Origin: Prorocentrum cordatum
Taxonomy: Eukaryota > Sar > Dinophyceae > Prorocentrales > Prorocentraceae
Reading direction: 5' to 3'
DNA: 35,000 nucleotides
Assembly (NCBI GenBank): GCA_963575745.1
Contig: CAUYUJ010015516.1
Span: 616,424 to 651,423 of the forward strand
Shown: positions 8,560-17,870 of the stretch, piece by piece
How the letters are laid out: every line of letters begins with the position of its first letter
Numbering within the stretch: position 1 is the first letter of the stretch
Notes under the pieces: generated by a model
The model's input: only the letters and a program-made list of their open reading frames with translations
What the model was told of the DNA's origin: nothing
Databases searched by the model: none
Position numbers and translations under genes: made by a program

Positions 8560-10360
8560 AGGCCCCAGTCGCCCGAGGCACTCTCGGAAAGCGACCTAAG
8601 TAGGGGGAAAACAAACCTCCCTCGCTTTTGACCACCCTCGCTTCCAAGAGATACCAAACGATGCCAAATTGCAGCCTGTACTGATCAGACCGCTTGACGA
8701 GGAGGCGCGTGGTATGGCTTGGTTTTGCCTGGAAGCGAAAGCGGGGTAGGTAATTCACGCTCTGACTAAGTTCCAAAACCCCGAATCCCCACCGACTCAC
8801 CGCACGGTGCAGTCACCGCCCCGGTCGGGGGCCCCCGCATCCTGCAGGACCCTGCGCCACGCCCGGGGTCAGTGTGACCCTGGCCCCTCAGGATCCTGCA
8901 AGATCCAGCGCTCTGAGTGAACCCTGCTTGCGTGGACCCCCGCCCCTCGAGCCCCGGACAGACCCCCCTTTAGTAAAACGTGGTTTAGTGAAAACGACCT
9001 GAGGCCCAAACCTGGCGGGCGCAAGCCTGGAAAATAACGGCCACGGCGCCCTCTCGAGAACCGAAAACGGACAATTCACTAATCGACGTGTCACTGTTGG
9101 GGGTTCTGTCCACCCCCGACCCGACTCCGCGCCCCGAGGAGCCTGCCGGCGTGTCGTCCGGGTTCCTTGTGCTCCCGCCCGGCTGTCCTGCTTCGGGGTC
9201 CTCGCGCCCACGATCGCCAGGTGCCCGGCGCCGCCCGCCTCGGCCCAGGGGGGCGCGGGGGGGGGGGAGCTCGGTGAGACGACGGCACCGCTCAGCCCGG
9301 GCCCAGAGATTCGACGCTCCGAAAAAAAAGTTGGAGCGGGCGGTCTGGGGCTGATTTCGGCCTCCTGGGGCCCTCGCCGGGCCTCGGGACCGTCAAAAAC
9401 ATGGCCCGGGACGAAAAACCGGCCATGGCGAAGTTGCCTGGACCTCCGGGGCCCACGCATGTGAGTCTTTGTATTACTCGGCGTTTCGATCTTGGGCGGA
9501 AGGGGGGGGTGTCTGGCTCCGGACTTTTGCTCAGGGCGTCTGTTTGGGACCGTGCGCCCTGTGGGGGAGACTCCACCTGCTCGACGGGCGCCAAAAACAG
9601 CCAAGATCTACTCCACGGGGGGGGGGGGGGACGCGAGGGCCCGCGCCGATCGGCAAGAGAATTCGCAGTTGGGGGACCCCCCCCCCAATAAAAAAAAAGC
9701 CCGCCGCGGAAAAATAGGAGCAACCGGATGCACGCACGGGGGAGAGGGGCGGAAGCGGCCGCGCCCCTCCCCCTCCTCTCGCCCTCTCTCGCACCAAGGG
9801 CGCCAAGCTTCGCGCCTCGCGCCTCGCGCCTCGCGCCGCGCGAGGCGCTCTCTCGCGCCGCCCCCCCATGGGAGAAAAGGGGGATGAGGAATCGGAGCCG
9901 AACCGCGAAGCGTGGAGCGCGAACAACTTCGCGCCCTCGAGGGCGCCCGCCTTTCACCCTCCCTCCGCCCCGCCGCCCCTTCTTCAAGACCTTCAAGACT
10001 CGTCGGGTGACCACGCGGCCGAGCCAAGGCGCAGCCACTACACGATTCACCTGCAGGGAGAGAGGCCTCAGCAGATCTCCTTGACATCCCTCCTCGACAC
10101 TCCTTAACCCCATGCCGACGGAGACTGCTGGGCCTGGAAAGCCCCGGGTCGACCAGGGGCGGCTGGCTGAAGGCAGCTGTTAATGAAAGTGACACGCATG
10201 TCAGCCGAAACCTGAGGCTGATGAGTCAGACAATGGCGCTCGCACCGCTCCTCCCCTCTGCAGTCATGCGTCTGCAGCTCACTGTGGGCCGCAGGGCGAC
10301 TGGGAGGCGTGGCGCCAAGGGACAAGGATGAAAGGACGGGAAGGAGGGGAAACGGAGCCC
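8560..10360. other. Long stretch with no recognised gene
   Basis: GC-rich sequence with several long open frames on both strands but no domain and no single frame with coding-like third positions. It contains G runs (9250-9268, 9616-9629), three CGCGCCT units at 9810-9845 and, at 9960-10107 (plus), a frame ending HYTIHLQGERPQQ and a stop that could be a small terminal exon. It may also contain the 3' end of retrotransposon B. Confidence 0.4.
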
Positions 10361-10372
10361 CGTGCCTGAGGG

Positions 10373-10510
10373 TCGTTCCTGGAACAACACCTCTGCGTAG
10401 CTTTGACGGCTCGCTGGATCTGCGCGGTCTTGCGCAGGGGGGCAAGAGTCCCGAGGCCTTGCGGGGTGCAAAACAACCACGCTCATTGCAATAGATGACT
10501 GGGTGATCGC
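10373..10510 (-). pseudogene. C-terminal CxxC domain of retrotransposon B
   Basis: The frame reads DHPVIYCNERGCFAPRKASG, then LLPPC and LRRGVVP. It resembles the C-terminal domain of retrotransposon C at 16061-16282 (YCNACGYF, later C, then IRRDEFP). Slightly upstream another frame gives GVAYRCTRCLRVC, probably the first metal-binding pair. One Cys spacing has changed to C-x4-C. Confidence 0.6.
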
Positions 10511-10789
10511 TGCTAAGTATTCTTGCCCCGGAGAGTCAGTGCCCCCGGCCCCCTCCTGACGAGAGGAGGGACTGTATAGCGGGGGCCGGGGCATCACATG
10601 CGAACGTGCTCGCTGGCGAGCACACTCTGAGGCATCTAGTGCATCTGTAGGCCACTCCATCCAAGACGGGAAAGTGTGAGGAAGCTCTGCCCCAACGGCT
10701 TTCGTACGTTTAGCGCGGGGCAGCTTGTTCTACAAAGCCTTTAGCGGTGGCCAAGCGCTTAGAATATGGAAAGCCCCCGCGGCTTCGGT

Positions 10790-11310
10790 TACAGTATTCT
10801 GCACGACCTTGCTGGTAGACCTCAACTGTTGCTGGCGGGTGCCCATGAGCCCTCGAGGCAAGTCCAGCAAAGTGGCCCGCGAGGGCGCTCCCTTGGATCG
10901 CGAGACGGTCGACGTCATCTTCAGCACTACTTAGATTTCTGCGGGCCTCGACCTTGAAACAAATTAGCCAATCACTCTGGGCTAACTCATGCGATGGTGC
11001 GCGCCAGTACTGCGAGCGAGGATTCCCCCAAGCAAGCGCTTTCTCAGGCCAAGAAGAAATCAAATCTAATGCAATGCAACCATGGTACGTCATTGTTTCA
11101 GCTGGCCGGTCCAACCTGATGATGGCTAACGACACTGCTGTATGCTCTGCATCGCCACTGGTCTGAGGGAAATCTCGAGGGGTGGGGCAAACATGGCACG
11201 AATGGCATTGCCTGCTTCATCAATCTGAACTGCCGCCACCCCAGCCCTCGCCAGATCTGGATTGGTTGGGCGGCCACGCCCACCGTCCGTGAAAGTCACA
11301 CCGTGCGTGG
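10790..11310 (-). pseudogene. RNase H domain remnant of retrotransposon B
   Basis: RNase H removes the RNA strand of the RNA/DNA hybrid. Motif I is present as VTFTDGGRGRPTNPDLARAG with its Asp. Motif II appears in another frame as GDAEHTAVSLAI with its Glu. The third acid is missing (MTYHGCIALDL). At the end, DRLAIQGSALAGHFAGLASR has Gly where GNxxADxxA needs Asp, and the preceding KxH is EAR. With the third and fourth acids lost and one frameshift near 11130, it is inactive. Confidence 0.85.
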
Positions 11311-11500
11311 GGAAGCTACACGGATCAATATGCGTCGTGCCTGGGCCCACAAATCTGAGGTCCCAGTCTGGGCTGACTGGGTCCAACGTGGGGAGAAGCT
11401 GCCAAACATAACTATATAACGGATGGTCTGGCCCAGTTTCCAGGGCATCCTGAACTAGAGACGGGGCAACAACGTTCGCTCTTTGCTCTTGTCCACATGG

Positions 11501-11551
11501 ACACTCCCAGGTCCGATGAAAAGCCGAATCGGTTTGGCCGCAGAAAACACA
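11501..11551 (-). pseudogene. Zinc knuckle of retrotransposon B
   Basis: The minus-strand frame reads CVFCGQTDSAFHRTWEC, a C-x2-C-x7-H-x4-C knuckle that separates the RT thumb from RNase H in this element type. All four ligands are intact. The same frame runs on to the RNase H motif at about 11290. A +1 shift is needed just upstream, where the neighbouring frame ends HVPAKNVF. Confidence 0.85.
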
Positions 11552-11980
11552 TTTTTAGCAGGGACGTGATCGCCTCCTTTGCTGAGGTTGGCCTCAGTGG
11601 GGGCCGAACATGAAGAAATATGTTTCAACAGGTGTCCACTGCCCTCCAACTCTTTAGAATCGAAGGCCTTCTTCACAGCAAACGCCCATGCGCCTTCTGC
11701 CCGAATATGGTTGGCAATTGGGCGGGTCACGGATGCAAGCTTCTCGTTACAATGTTCAGCTAGCTTGGTGGCCGAAAGCTCTTGGACTCAGTACTGTACT
11801 ACCCTAGCCGGTGGCACTTCAGTTAGTACGAGCTTCTGTCCAGCATTCGTGACGAGGATAGCAGGGGACTCGATGGTCCACCCTACGATGTCCAGTCACA
11901 AAATAGCATCTGGAAGAGGATCCCTGTTCCGAGAAGCCCAAGCTTTCCCGGCAGTGGACCCAACGCATACTTGGACTTCT

Positions 11981-12199
11981 CTGGACGCTGCCGAGAGACT
12001 GCTCAAAGGGATGGCATCTGCATGCACTGAACCCCCCATCGGGACGGTGGTTGGTGCTGTGCCACCACTCATGTGCGGATCTTGTCTAGAATGGTTGCTG
12101 CTATCAATATTTGGTTTCCTGACCTCTGGAAGCAGCATATTCTGTGCTGCAGGAGCTGCGCATTGCACGTCCACGGGCGTCTCAGCGGATCTGGACCGA
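11981..12199. other. Head-to-head junction of retrotransposons B and C
   Basis: Open frames cross this stretch on both strands, but neither matches an RT palm well. It is where the truncated upstream ends of the two oppositely oriented elements meet. Confidence 0.4.
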
Positions 12200-12424
12200 C
12201 GAATTGGCGCAGGAGACGGCGGGCTCTCGGGCCGGGTCAGGCGTGACCTCGCCGAGAGCATCACCGACGAGGTCGCCGAGTTTCGGAAGGTATCGCTCAG
12301 CATCGCAGCTGAGAGTGCCATGACCTGCTCTTCGCACGCCGATGCCAACACGGTGGCCCGCGTGCTTCGTTGTCGGGATACACGCATCACTGCAGCCCTT
12401 CAAACGGCATAGTTTGGAGTAGCT

Positions 12425-13099
12425 ATGGGCAGGGGCGATCGGCATGCCCATGAGACAGCTCGGAAACGAGTGGTCAAAGGAGGGCATCAGCATAAGAAGT
12501 TACGCCGCGTGGTTGCGGCAACGCGACGGTGTGAGATCACGTCCCGCCTGGAACGAGCGGGGCCTCAGGCTGTGGCGACCTACGGTCACCAACTATACGG
12601 CAGGTCTGGGAGCGCTGTGGAATTTCAGCGGCGATGGCCTGGGGCAGCGCGAGCAGCAGCTCGGCGTGGTCGGCGCGTTGCCACACTGACTGGGCTACGC
12701 GCTGCACAGGCGGACCCGAGCATCGTTCTTCCCCGCCATCGTCTGACTCAGTGGCTGCAGGTGTGGATCACAGAACCGTCGATCCGAACAGGAGTGCACA
12801 GGGCATGGCCTCAGATAGTCCAGCAGTTTCGACAGCTACCTGAGGCTCATAAGTCAAGACATGTTCGCGGACCAGCGTCGACAATTGTTGCATATCTTCT
12901 GCAGGCCGGCTGTAATCCAATATCTCCGTCAGAGTGGAATCTTCCGAGTGACGACAGACAAGGGCTTCGCGCGTGGAAATTCGATGATGAGGCGTTGTGC
13001 GCGGTGGATCAGGCAGATGACTTACTTCGCGAGTTTGAACGGTCTTTGGCTCTGCGGCAGTGGCGTGAAACTGCTGATCTACACTGCGGTAGTGGTTAA
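12425..13099 (+). pseudogene. RT thumb/connection segment of retrotransposon C
   Basis: A 224-codon open frame. Diagnostic stretches are AGPQAVATYGHQLYGRSG, GLRAAQADPSIVLPRHRL, HRAWPQIVQQFRQLP, RGPASTIVAYLLQAG and DDRQGLRAWKFDDEALCAV. They have the spacing seen in the post-palm region of dinoflagellate RTs (xDPxxxLPxxxxxxWLxxW, GPxxxxxxxLxxxGWxPxxP). The initial Met is internal to the element and should not be read as a gene start: the same frame continues upstream across the TAG at 12410. Confidence 0.85.
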
Positions 13100-13114
13100 G
13101 ATGAGGGCGCAGAC

Positions 13115-13351
13115 TTGATCAGTTTGCGACGTCTCATTGATAGCCTCCACCATGCACACAAAGGACGGAAGGTAGCTGAGCTTATGGTGTATATCGCGGT
13201 TGGAGGTGCGTGGACGAACGCGCGCAAGTTCAGCGCCAACACTGGCACCAGCGACATCTGTGACAGATGTTCTGAGGCTCCCGAGTCCGACGTCCACAGT
13301 AACTGGCTGTGCAAGTGCAATCGCGGTGGCGAGGCGCTTGAGCAATCATAA
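13115..13351 (+). pseudogene. Zinc knuckle and flanking helix of retrotransposon C
   Basis: The frame reads SLRRLIDSLHHAHKGRKVAE, then MVYIAVGGAWTNARK and CDRCSEAPESDVHSNWLC, a C-x2-C-x8-H-x4-C knuckle with all ligands present. It is the counterpart of the knuckle in retrotransposon B. It is frame-shifted relative to the thumb frame, which ended at 13099. Confidence 0.85.
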
Positions 13352-13584
13352 TATCTCATTCCAGAGGCAGTTGCAGATCATGATGCATATATTATTGATT
13401 CTGAAACCGTGGCATCAGACCCTCTAAGTGGACTCGAGTGTCGCCATCTAGTACTGTCGGAGGTTGGGGGGTGAGATCGAAGTGGAACGGAGAGCCCCCC
13501 TACCGGGAAATCGATTTCGGTTTCGTGTTCGTGCGTGCCGTGCGGGCGAGGCGAAGCTGCGTGGGCGGGCGAGAGGAAAGTCTC

Positions 13585-13824
13585 CTGTGGCTGAGGCGCG
13601 GCCGGACCAAATGATTCTCCGCCGGGCGGCCGGTGGCGCGCGGTGTCCCGCCGGTGTCCCGCTGGTGTCCCGTGTGGCTGAGGCGCGGCCGGACCAAATG
13701 ACTCCCCCCTTCCGGGCGGCCGGTGGCCCGCGGTGTCCCGCCGGTGTCCCGCCGGTGTCCCGCGGTGTCCCGCGGTGTCCCGCGGTGCCCCGCGGTGTCC
13801 CGCCGGTGTCCCGCGGTGTCCCGC

Positions 13825-13826
<2 letters not shown>
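13585..13826 (+). repeat. GTGTCCCGCCG minisatellite with a larger duplication
   Basis: About 18 units of 8-11 bases (GGTGTCCCGC, GGTGTCCCGCCG). It also contains two copies of a longer block, TGGCTGAGGCGCGGCCGGAC with CCAAATGA, about 85 bases apart (13590 and 13676). Immediately followed by the GATGAT array. Confidence 0.9.
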
Positions 13827-13888
<62 letters not shown>

Positions 13889-14533
13889 GTGATGATGAGA
13901 GGATGAGGATAATGATGATGATGATGATGATGATGATGATAATGATGATGATGATGATGATGGTGATGTTGATGATGATGATGCTGCTGATGATGATGAT
14001 GACGATGATGATGATGCTGATGATGATGATGCTGATGATGATGAGGACGATGATGATGATGATATGATGATGGTGTCCCGATGATGATGATGATGATGAC
14101 GATACTGATGATGACGATACTGATGATGATGCTGATGGTGTCCCGATGATGAGGATGATGATGATCACGATGATTATGTTGATGATCATGATGATGACGA
14201 TGATGTTGTCCCGATGATGATGAGTATGATGATGTTGATGTTGATGATGCTGATTATGATCGTGTCCCGATGATGATGATGTTGATGATGATGAGGTTGA
14301 TGATGATTATGGCGTCCCGATGATGATGATTATTCTGATGGTGATGATGATGGTGATGATGATGATGTTGATGATGATGGCATCCCGATGGTGACGATGA
14401 TGATGTTGATGCTGATGTTGATAATGATGGTGCCCCGATGATGACGATGATGATGCTGATGATGATGTTGATGATGTTGATGCTGATGATGTCGATGATG
14501 AGGATGAGATGATGATGATGATGATGGTGTCCC

Positions 14534-14578
<45 letters not shown>

Positions 14579-14860
14579 AACGATAGTGATCATGATGGTG
14601 TCCCGATGATGATGCTGCTGCTGATGATGATGATGATGACGATGACTGTGTCCCGATGCTGCTGATGATGATGATGTGGATGATGATGACTGTGATGATG
14701 GTGCTGATGATGATGACGATGGTGGTGTCCCGATGATGTTGATGCCCGTGATGATGATGATGATGTTGGTGTTGATGATGAGGACGGTGTCCCGATTATG
14801 ATGATGTTGGTGATGATGATGTTGATGATGATGTTGTTGTTGATGATGATGACGTTGATT
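13826..14860 (+). repeat. (GATGAT)n array punctuated by GTCCCG
   Basis: About 1 kb of GAT/GAC/GTT triplets. At irregular intervals of roughly 50-100 bases there is GGTGTCCCGATGATG (for example near 14085, 14140, 14205, 14263, 14527, 14598, 14650, 14727, 14788), the core of the minisatellite at its left. This gives a higher-order structure. Frames through it code poly-Ile, poly-Met or poly-Asp and are not genes. Confidence 0.95.
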
Positions 14861-15085
14861 GTGAGAGCGGATGTGATATCGATAGTGAGATCGATAGTGA
14901 GACCGAATGTGATATCGATTGTGAGATCGATTGTGAGATCGTTTGTGAGATCGATAGTCAGATCAATTGTGAGATATATCGAGTGAGATCGATTGTGAGC
15001 ACGATCGAGGGAGATCGATCGAGCGAGACCGATACTGAGATCGATAGTGAGATCGATAGTGAGACCGATCGAGTGAGACGATGGT
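14860..15085 (+). repeat. GTGAGATCGATA 12-base tandem array
   Basis: About 17 units of 12-13 bases (GTGAGATCGATA, GTGAGACCGATC, GTGATATCGATT). Many contain the palindrome ATCGAT. It closes the satellite block that separates the two parts of retrotransposon C. Confidence 0.95.
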
Positions 15086-15182
15086 TTCTCCCCCCCCCCC
15101 CGAACCTCCTTATCACCCGAAGGGTGGTCGGTAGAAGCTTGGACAAGCGGCAATCATTGTGAAGGTCATACCAGCTTAGGTC

Positions 15183-15780
15183 ACGGCACCTCGGATTGTC
15201 CAGTGTACGCCTTCGGAGATGCGTCTGGAGGTCCAGACACTCTCGACGTTCGGCTGCGACGGGTGGGTTTGGCAGATTGTGTGATCACTAGCTTTACGCC
15301 CTTCACGATGGGCCCGTATCTCCTGGGGCCTCTGGCGGGAGGGGTTCGGACTGTGCCCCAAAAGCGAGCTCACGGCCCTTGAGCTCGCCATCCGTTGCTC
15401 AACTGGAGTTTTGATTTTCGCCACCGATTGTTCGGAAATTTGCAGAGGATGGTGGTCGCAGCTATATTGTCACCCCGCTGGGCGTCATGCTGGGATGGGG
15501 AGGCTAATTGGACGGTGCTGAGAGGAGCAGCGACGGCCACCATCCGATATCATCGTTATGCCGATCCCATCCCATTTGAATGCAGAGGAGGTGTGTACCA
15601 AACAGCTCCCCAGTTGGATGGTCCAAAGCAATGAAGCAGTTAACCATTTATCTGGCGTTGCGGCGGACGCTGCGCGAGTACCAGCTGATGAGAGGCACAA
15701 GGTGATGATGGTGGGGAAAAACGCCCTGCACGTGCGGCGTCGTCTGTTGCGGGTAGGGCTGTGTTCAATGCAATGTGAGG
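15183..15780 (+). pseudogene. RNase H domain remnant of retrotransposon C
   Basis: Motif I is VYAFGDASGGPDTLDVRLRR (Asp at 15218-15220). After a +1 shift the frame gives WARISWGLWREGFGL and ELTALELAIRCSTGVLIFAT, then DC: Glu of motif II at 15366-15368, Asp of motif III at 15426-15428. After another shift DIIVMPIPSHLNAEEV gives the xVPSH strand, and SNEAVNHLSGVAAD has lost the last catalytic Asp (GNxxADxxA reads SNEAVNHLS). The fold is clearly recognisable, but the frameshifts and the missing fourth acid make it inactive. Confidence 0.85.
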
Positions 15781-16060
15781 CCGAGAAGAAGGCGGCAGCT
15801 GCAGCGGACAAGCGTGCAGCATGGACCGCCTGTCAGGCCGCCGAAGGTGATTGTGTCCCTCCACCTCCCCTTCGTCCTCCGCTGCTGCCGCCTCCTCCCG
15901 CTCTGTCTGTAATTGCACGCTTCGCGACGGCACGCACCCTTACTGAAAGCGGTAACTCTTGTTCGGTGTGTCACGGGTCTGCGACCTTAGCCACCTTGTC
16001 CGAATGGCTAAAAAGTGATTGCAACGCTTGAGATTCCATGGGTGGTAGGGTGTATCTCGG

Positions 16061-16282
16061 GTGAAAAAGGGGTGTCGTATGCATATCGCTGGAGGTTGGG
16101 CCCACCCCTCACACGCCCTAATGTATCGCCACTCGTTAGGAATATGGTATTGCAATGCATGCGGCTACTTCGGACAATCCCAACTCAGAGGATTAGGTAC
16201 CGTTTGCAAGCTACCAATTTCCAAGACTCGTCAAGAGTGTCGTGATAGAATTCGTCGTGACGAGTTTCCGAAGTGCAAGTGA
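16061..16282 (+). pseudogene. C-terminal HPSHxL/CxxCG domain of retrotransposon C
   Basis: The frame reads AHPSHALMYRHSLGIWYCNA, CGYFGQSQLRGLGTVC, then RIRRDEFPKCK and stop. The pattern HPSHxL...WYCxxCGYF...L...C...LRRGxxP matches a metal-binding domain that closes many dinoflagellate LINE proteins; its function is not known. A second Cys pair precedes it in the previous frame (NSCSVCHGSATLATL, about 15951-15995). This is the best preserved part of the element. Confidence 0.75.
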
Positions 16283-16349
16283 TCTGAGCCTCGAGCAATG
16301 GCTTGAGCAGCGGATTGTTATTAATTTCGCTACGCGAAGGCTGTAATTC

Positions 16350-16430
16350 CTGTAATTCCTCCTCCTCCTCCTCCTCCGCCTCCTCCTCCTCCGCCTCATC
16401 CGCCTCCTCCTCCTCCTTCTCCTCATTTTT
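16350..16430 (+). repeat. (CCT)n microsatellite
   Basis: Interrupted CCT/CCGCCT array beginning at TGTAATTCCTGTAATTCC, 70 bases past the stop codon of retrotransposon C. It may be that element's simple-repeat 3' tail. Confidence 0.85.
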
Positions 16431-17017
16431 CTCGCTGGGTCGCGCCCCGTCCCTCATCCCCTGATCATCAAACGTTGGCCTCCCGCTTGCATTGGATGGT
16501 ATTTGGCGTTCCCAGGCCACCATGCTCTCCTGGGGGGATCCCAAATCATATCTCTGCGGTCGCACCTCAGCACGGAAACCCCTCCCCAATACACTCTCAT
16601 CAAGTGTAGGCGTGCTGTGGCACCTCATTCCTCATTCTCCGTCGCACGCACAGCTGGGCCCCAACGCACCACCAACAACCGCGCTCGCTCCTCCCTTCAC
16701 CTTTTTCTGGTGATTTGTGGCGATCCAGTGAGGGCGACCAAGCCTATATCCATTCACGTCGCTGTGCTCAAGCCTCGACGTGCCAAATCTCAGGGGTGAC
16801 ATGGGGTAACCATATTCCACGATTGTCCAAGCATGGGCACCTCCACCTCGAAGATCTGCGGCTGAGCTGAACAAAAACGGGATGAGAGATGCCCCCGAGG
16901 CTGAGCGGACCGGGTGGGAAACCTGGTGAGCATGCTCTGGGAAACGATACGATCTGACAGGCCTGGTGCATGCCAATGGCTCTACCTGTATGCCTACACG
17001 CAGCACGCACACGACGT
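16431..17017. other. No gene recognised
   Basis: Frames on both strands are open for up to 100 codons but show no domain. Confidence 0.4.
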
Positions 17018-17272
17018 CGCAGGAGGAGGAGAATGAGGATAAGGCGGAGGAGGAGGAGAATAATAATAATAATAATGATATGAATAATAAGACTATTAGT
17101 AATAAGAATACTAGTAATAAGACTAATATTAATAACACTAACAAACATAAGACTATTAATAATAATGAGATAAAGAACAATAATGATAATAACGAAAATA
17201 AAAAATAAGAAGAAGAAGAAGAATAATAAGAATAATAATAAGAAGAAGAAGAAGAAGAAGAAAGGGTAGGAG
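17018..17272 (+). repeat. GAG, AATAAT and AAGAAG repeat block
   Basis: GGAGGAG gives way to an A/T-rich (AAT)n region with ACTATTAGTAATAAG variants, then to (AAG)n. It is the most A/T-rich stretch of the window. One frame would be Asn-rich, but there is no coding context. Confidence 0.9.
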
Positions 17273-17369
17273 CAACATAACGAGCATGAGGCTGGGTGGG
17301 AGGAGAAAGAGCACAGAAGAAAGGGGCGCGGAGAAGGGGGATGTGGAGAAACCAGAGAACACCGATAAC
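17273..17369. other. Spacer, no gene recognised
   Basis: Purine-rich spacer between the AAG block and dispersed module R2 copy B. Confidence 0.4.
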
Positions 17370-17460
17370 GCTGCTCCCCGGACCTCTCCCGGGGACGTTC
17401 TGACCAGAACTCGGAGGCGAATCCAGTGGTGGCGACGAGGGCCTCCCAGGAGGCCCAAAA
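17370..17460 (-). repeat. Dispersed module R2, copy B
   Basis: Minus strand GGGCCTCCTGGGAGGCCCTC, GTCGCCACCA, TTCTGGTCAGAACG, CCCCGGGAGAGGTCCGGGGA. Related to copies at 5735-5835 and 33270-33345. It sits 45 bases from a GGA array. Confidence 0.6.
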
Positions 17461-17504
17461 ATGGAAAATCAAGGAAAGGAAGCGCTATGGGTACTGTATC
17501 CTCC

Positions 17505-17735
17505 TCAAAGTAGGAGGAGGAGCAGGCGGAGGAGGAGGAGGAGGAGGAGGAGGAGGAGGAGGAGGAGGGGGAGGAGGAAGAGGAGGAGAGGAGGAGGAGG
17601 AAAGGGAGGAGGAGGAGGAGGAGGAAGGAGGGAGAGGGAGGGAGGAGGAGGAAGGGGAGGAGGAGGAGGAGGAGGAGGAGGAGGAGGAGGAGGAGGAGAA
17701 GGAGGAGGAGGAGGAGGGGCAGCAGGAGGGGAAGC
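17505..17735 (+). repeat. (GGA)n microsatellite
   Basis: About 230 bases of GGA/GGAAG triplets. On the minus strand it directly follows the basic exon at 17740-17861 and would fall in its downstream intron. Confidence 0.95.
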
Positions 17736-17739
17736 AGCT

Positions 17740-17861
17740 CCCGGTTCGCCCGCCGGCTGTCCTGCCGCCGCCGCTCCCGCCACACCCTGACAAACGCGGC
17801 CATGTGCTTCTTGAGGGCGGCGTCCGCGCGCGCCATCCGCCTCACCTCCGCGTCCTTCGCG
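17740..17861 (-). CDS. Unidentified basic protein, candidate exon
   Basis: After a pyrimidine-rich tract and acceptor CGCCCGCAG (17862-17870) the frame reads AKDAEVRRMARADAALKKHM, then AAFVRVWRERRRQDSRRANR. Nearly every third position is G or C (one TTT). The same frame upstream of the acceptor loses this bias. The product is an Arg/Lys-rich, probably helical segment of about 40 residues, with no domain I can name. The exon end is unclear: GA (CGG|GAGCTG) or a later site at the start of the GGA array. The neighbouring exons were not found. Confidence 0.55.
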
Positions 17862-17870
17862 CTGCGGGCG

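Larger units (their letters stand above)
10370..11980 (-). mobile_element. Degenerate, 5'-truncated non-LTR retrotransposon B (thumb, knuckle, RNase H, CxxC domain)
   Basis: Read on the minus strand the domains follow the order of dinoflagellate RT-RNase H LINEs. There is a thumb segment (IVGWTIESPAILVTNAGQKL, about 11870-11810), a CCHC-like knuckle (11501-11551), RNase H (about 11310-10790) and a C-terminal CxxC domain (about 10510-10373). In-frame TGA stops occur near 11895 and 11795 and there are at least three frameshifts. Nothing of the RT palm or endonuclease is seen upstream, so the copy is 5'-truncated, as is common for LINEs. Its upstream side meets retrotransposon C head to head near 12.0-12.2 kb. 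Confidence 0.85.
12200..13430 (+). mobile_element. Degenerate non-LTR retrotransposon C, first part (end of RT palm, thumb, knuckle)
   Basis: The plus-strand frame starts with an RT palm end (DEVAEFRKVSLSI, then ADANTVARVLRC), crosses one TAG stop (12410-12412) and continues as FGVAMGRGDRHA into the thumb. The knuckle follows at 13259-13312, then IPEAVADHDAYIIDSETVAS. The coding match stops near 13430, where GC-rich minisatellite begins. The missing RNase H and C-terminal domains appear in order and orientation at 15183-16285, so the two parts may be one insertion. Confidence 0.8.
15183..16285 (+). mobile_element. Degenerate non-LTR retrotransposon C, second part (RNase H, C-terminal CxxC domain)
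   Basis: The plus strand carries an RNase H domain, a helical tail and a two-CxxC C-terminal domain ending at a TGA (16280-16282). They are in the order that should follow the knuckle of the first part at 13.3 kb. Frames shift at least three times inside RNase H, while the last domain is in one frame. Beyond the stop, about 70 bases of A/T-richer sequence lead into TGTAATTCCTGTAATTCC and a CCT array, a plausible 3' tail. Confidence 0.8.

Noticed and set aside
8888-10195. Overlapping minus-strand frames of 131-273 codons
   Set aside because: All frames are similarly open in this GC-rich stretch, the composition is Pro/Arg/Gly with no domain, and no frame stands out.
11896-12390. 164-codon minus-strand frame as an independent gene
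   Set aside because: Its end runs into the thumb of retrotransposon B and its start lies opposite the RT of retrotransposon C. It is a junction artefact.
11579-12412. 277-codon plus-strand frame as one gene
   Set aside because: Only its last 65-70 codons match an RT palm end. The rest is opposite retrotransposon B and has no domain.
10370-13430. Twin-priming inversion of a single LINE
   Set aside because: Both arms contain thumb and knuckle, which a single inverted insertion would not duplicate.
13723-14860. Poly-Met, poly-Ile and poly-Asp open frames in the GATGAT array
   Set aside because: Simple-repeat translations without flanking coding sequence.
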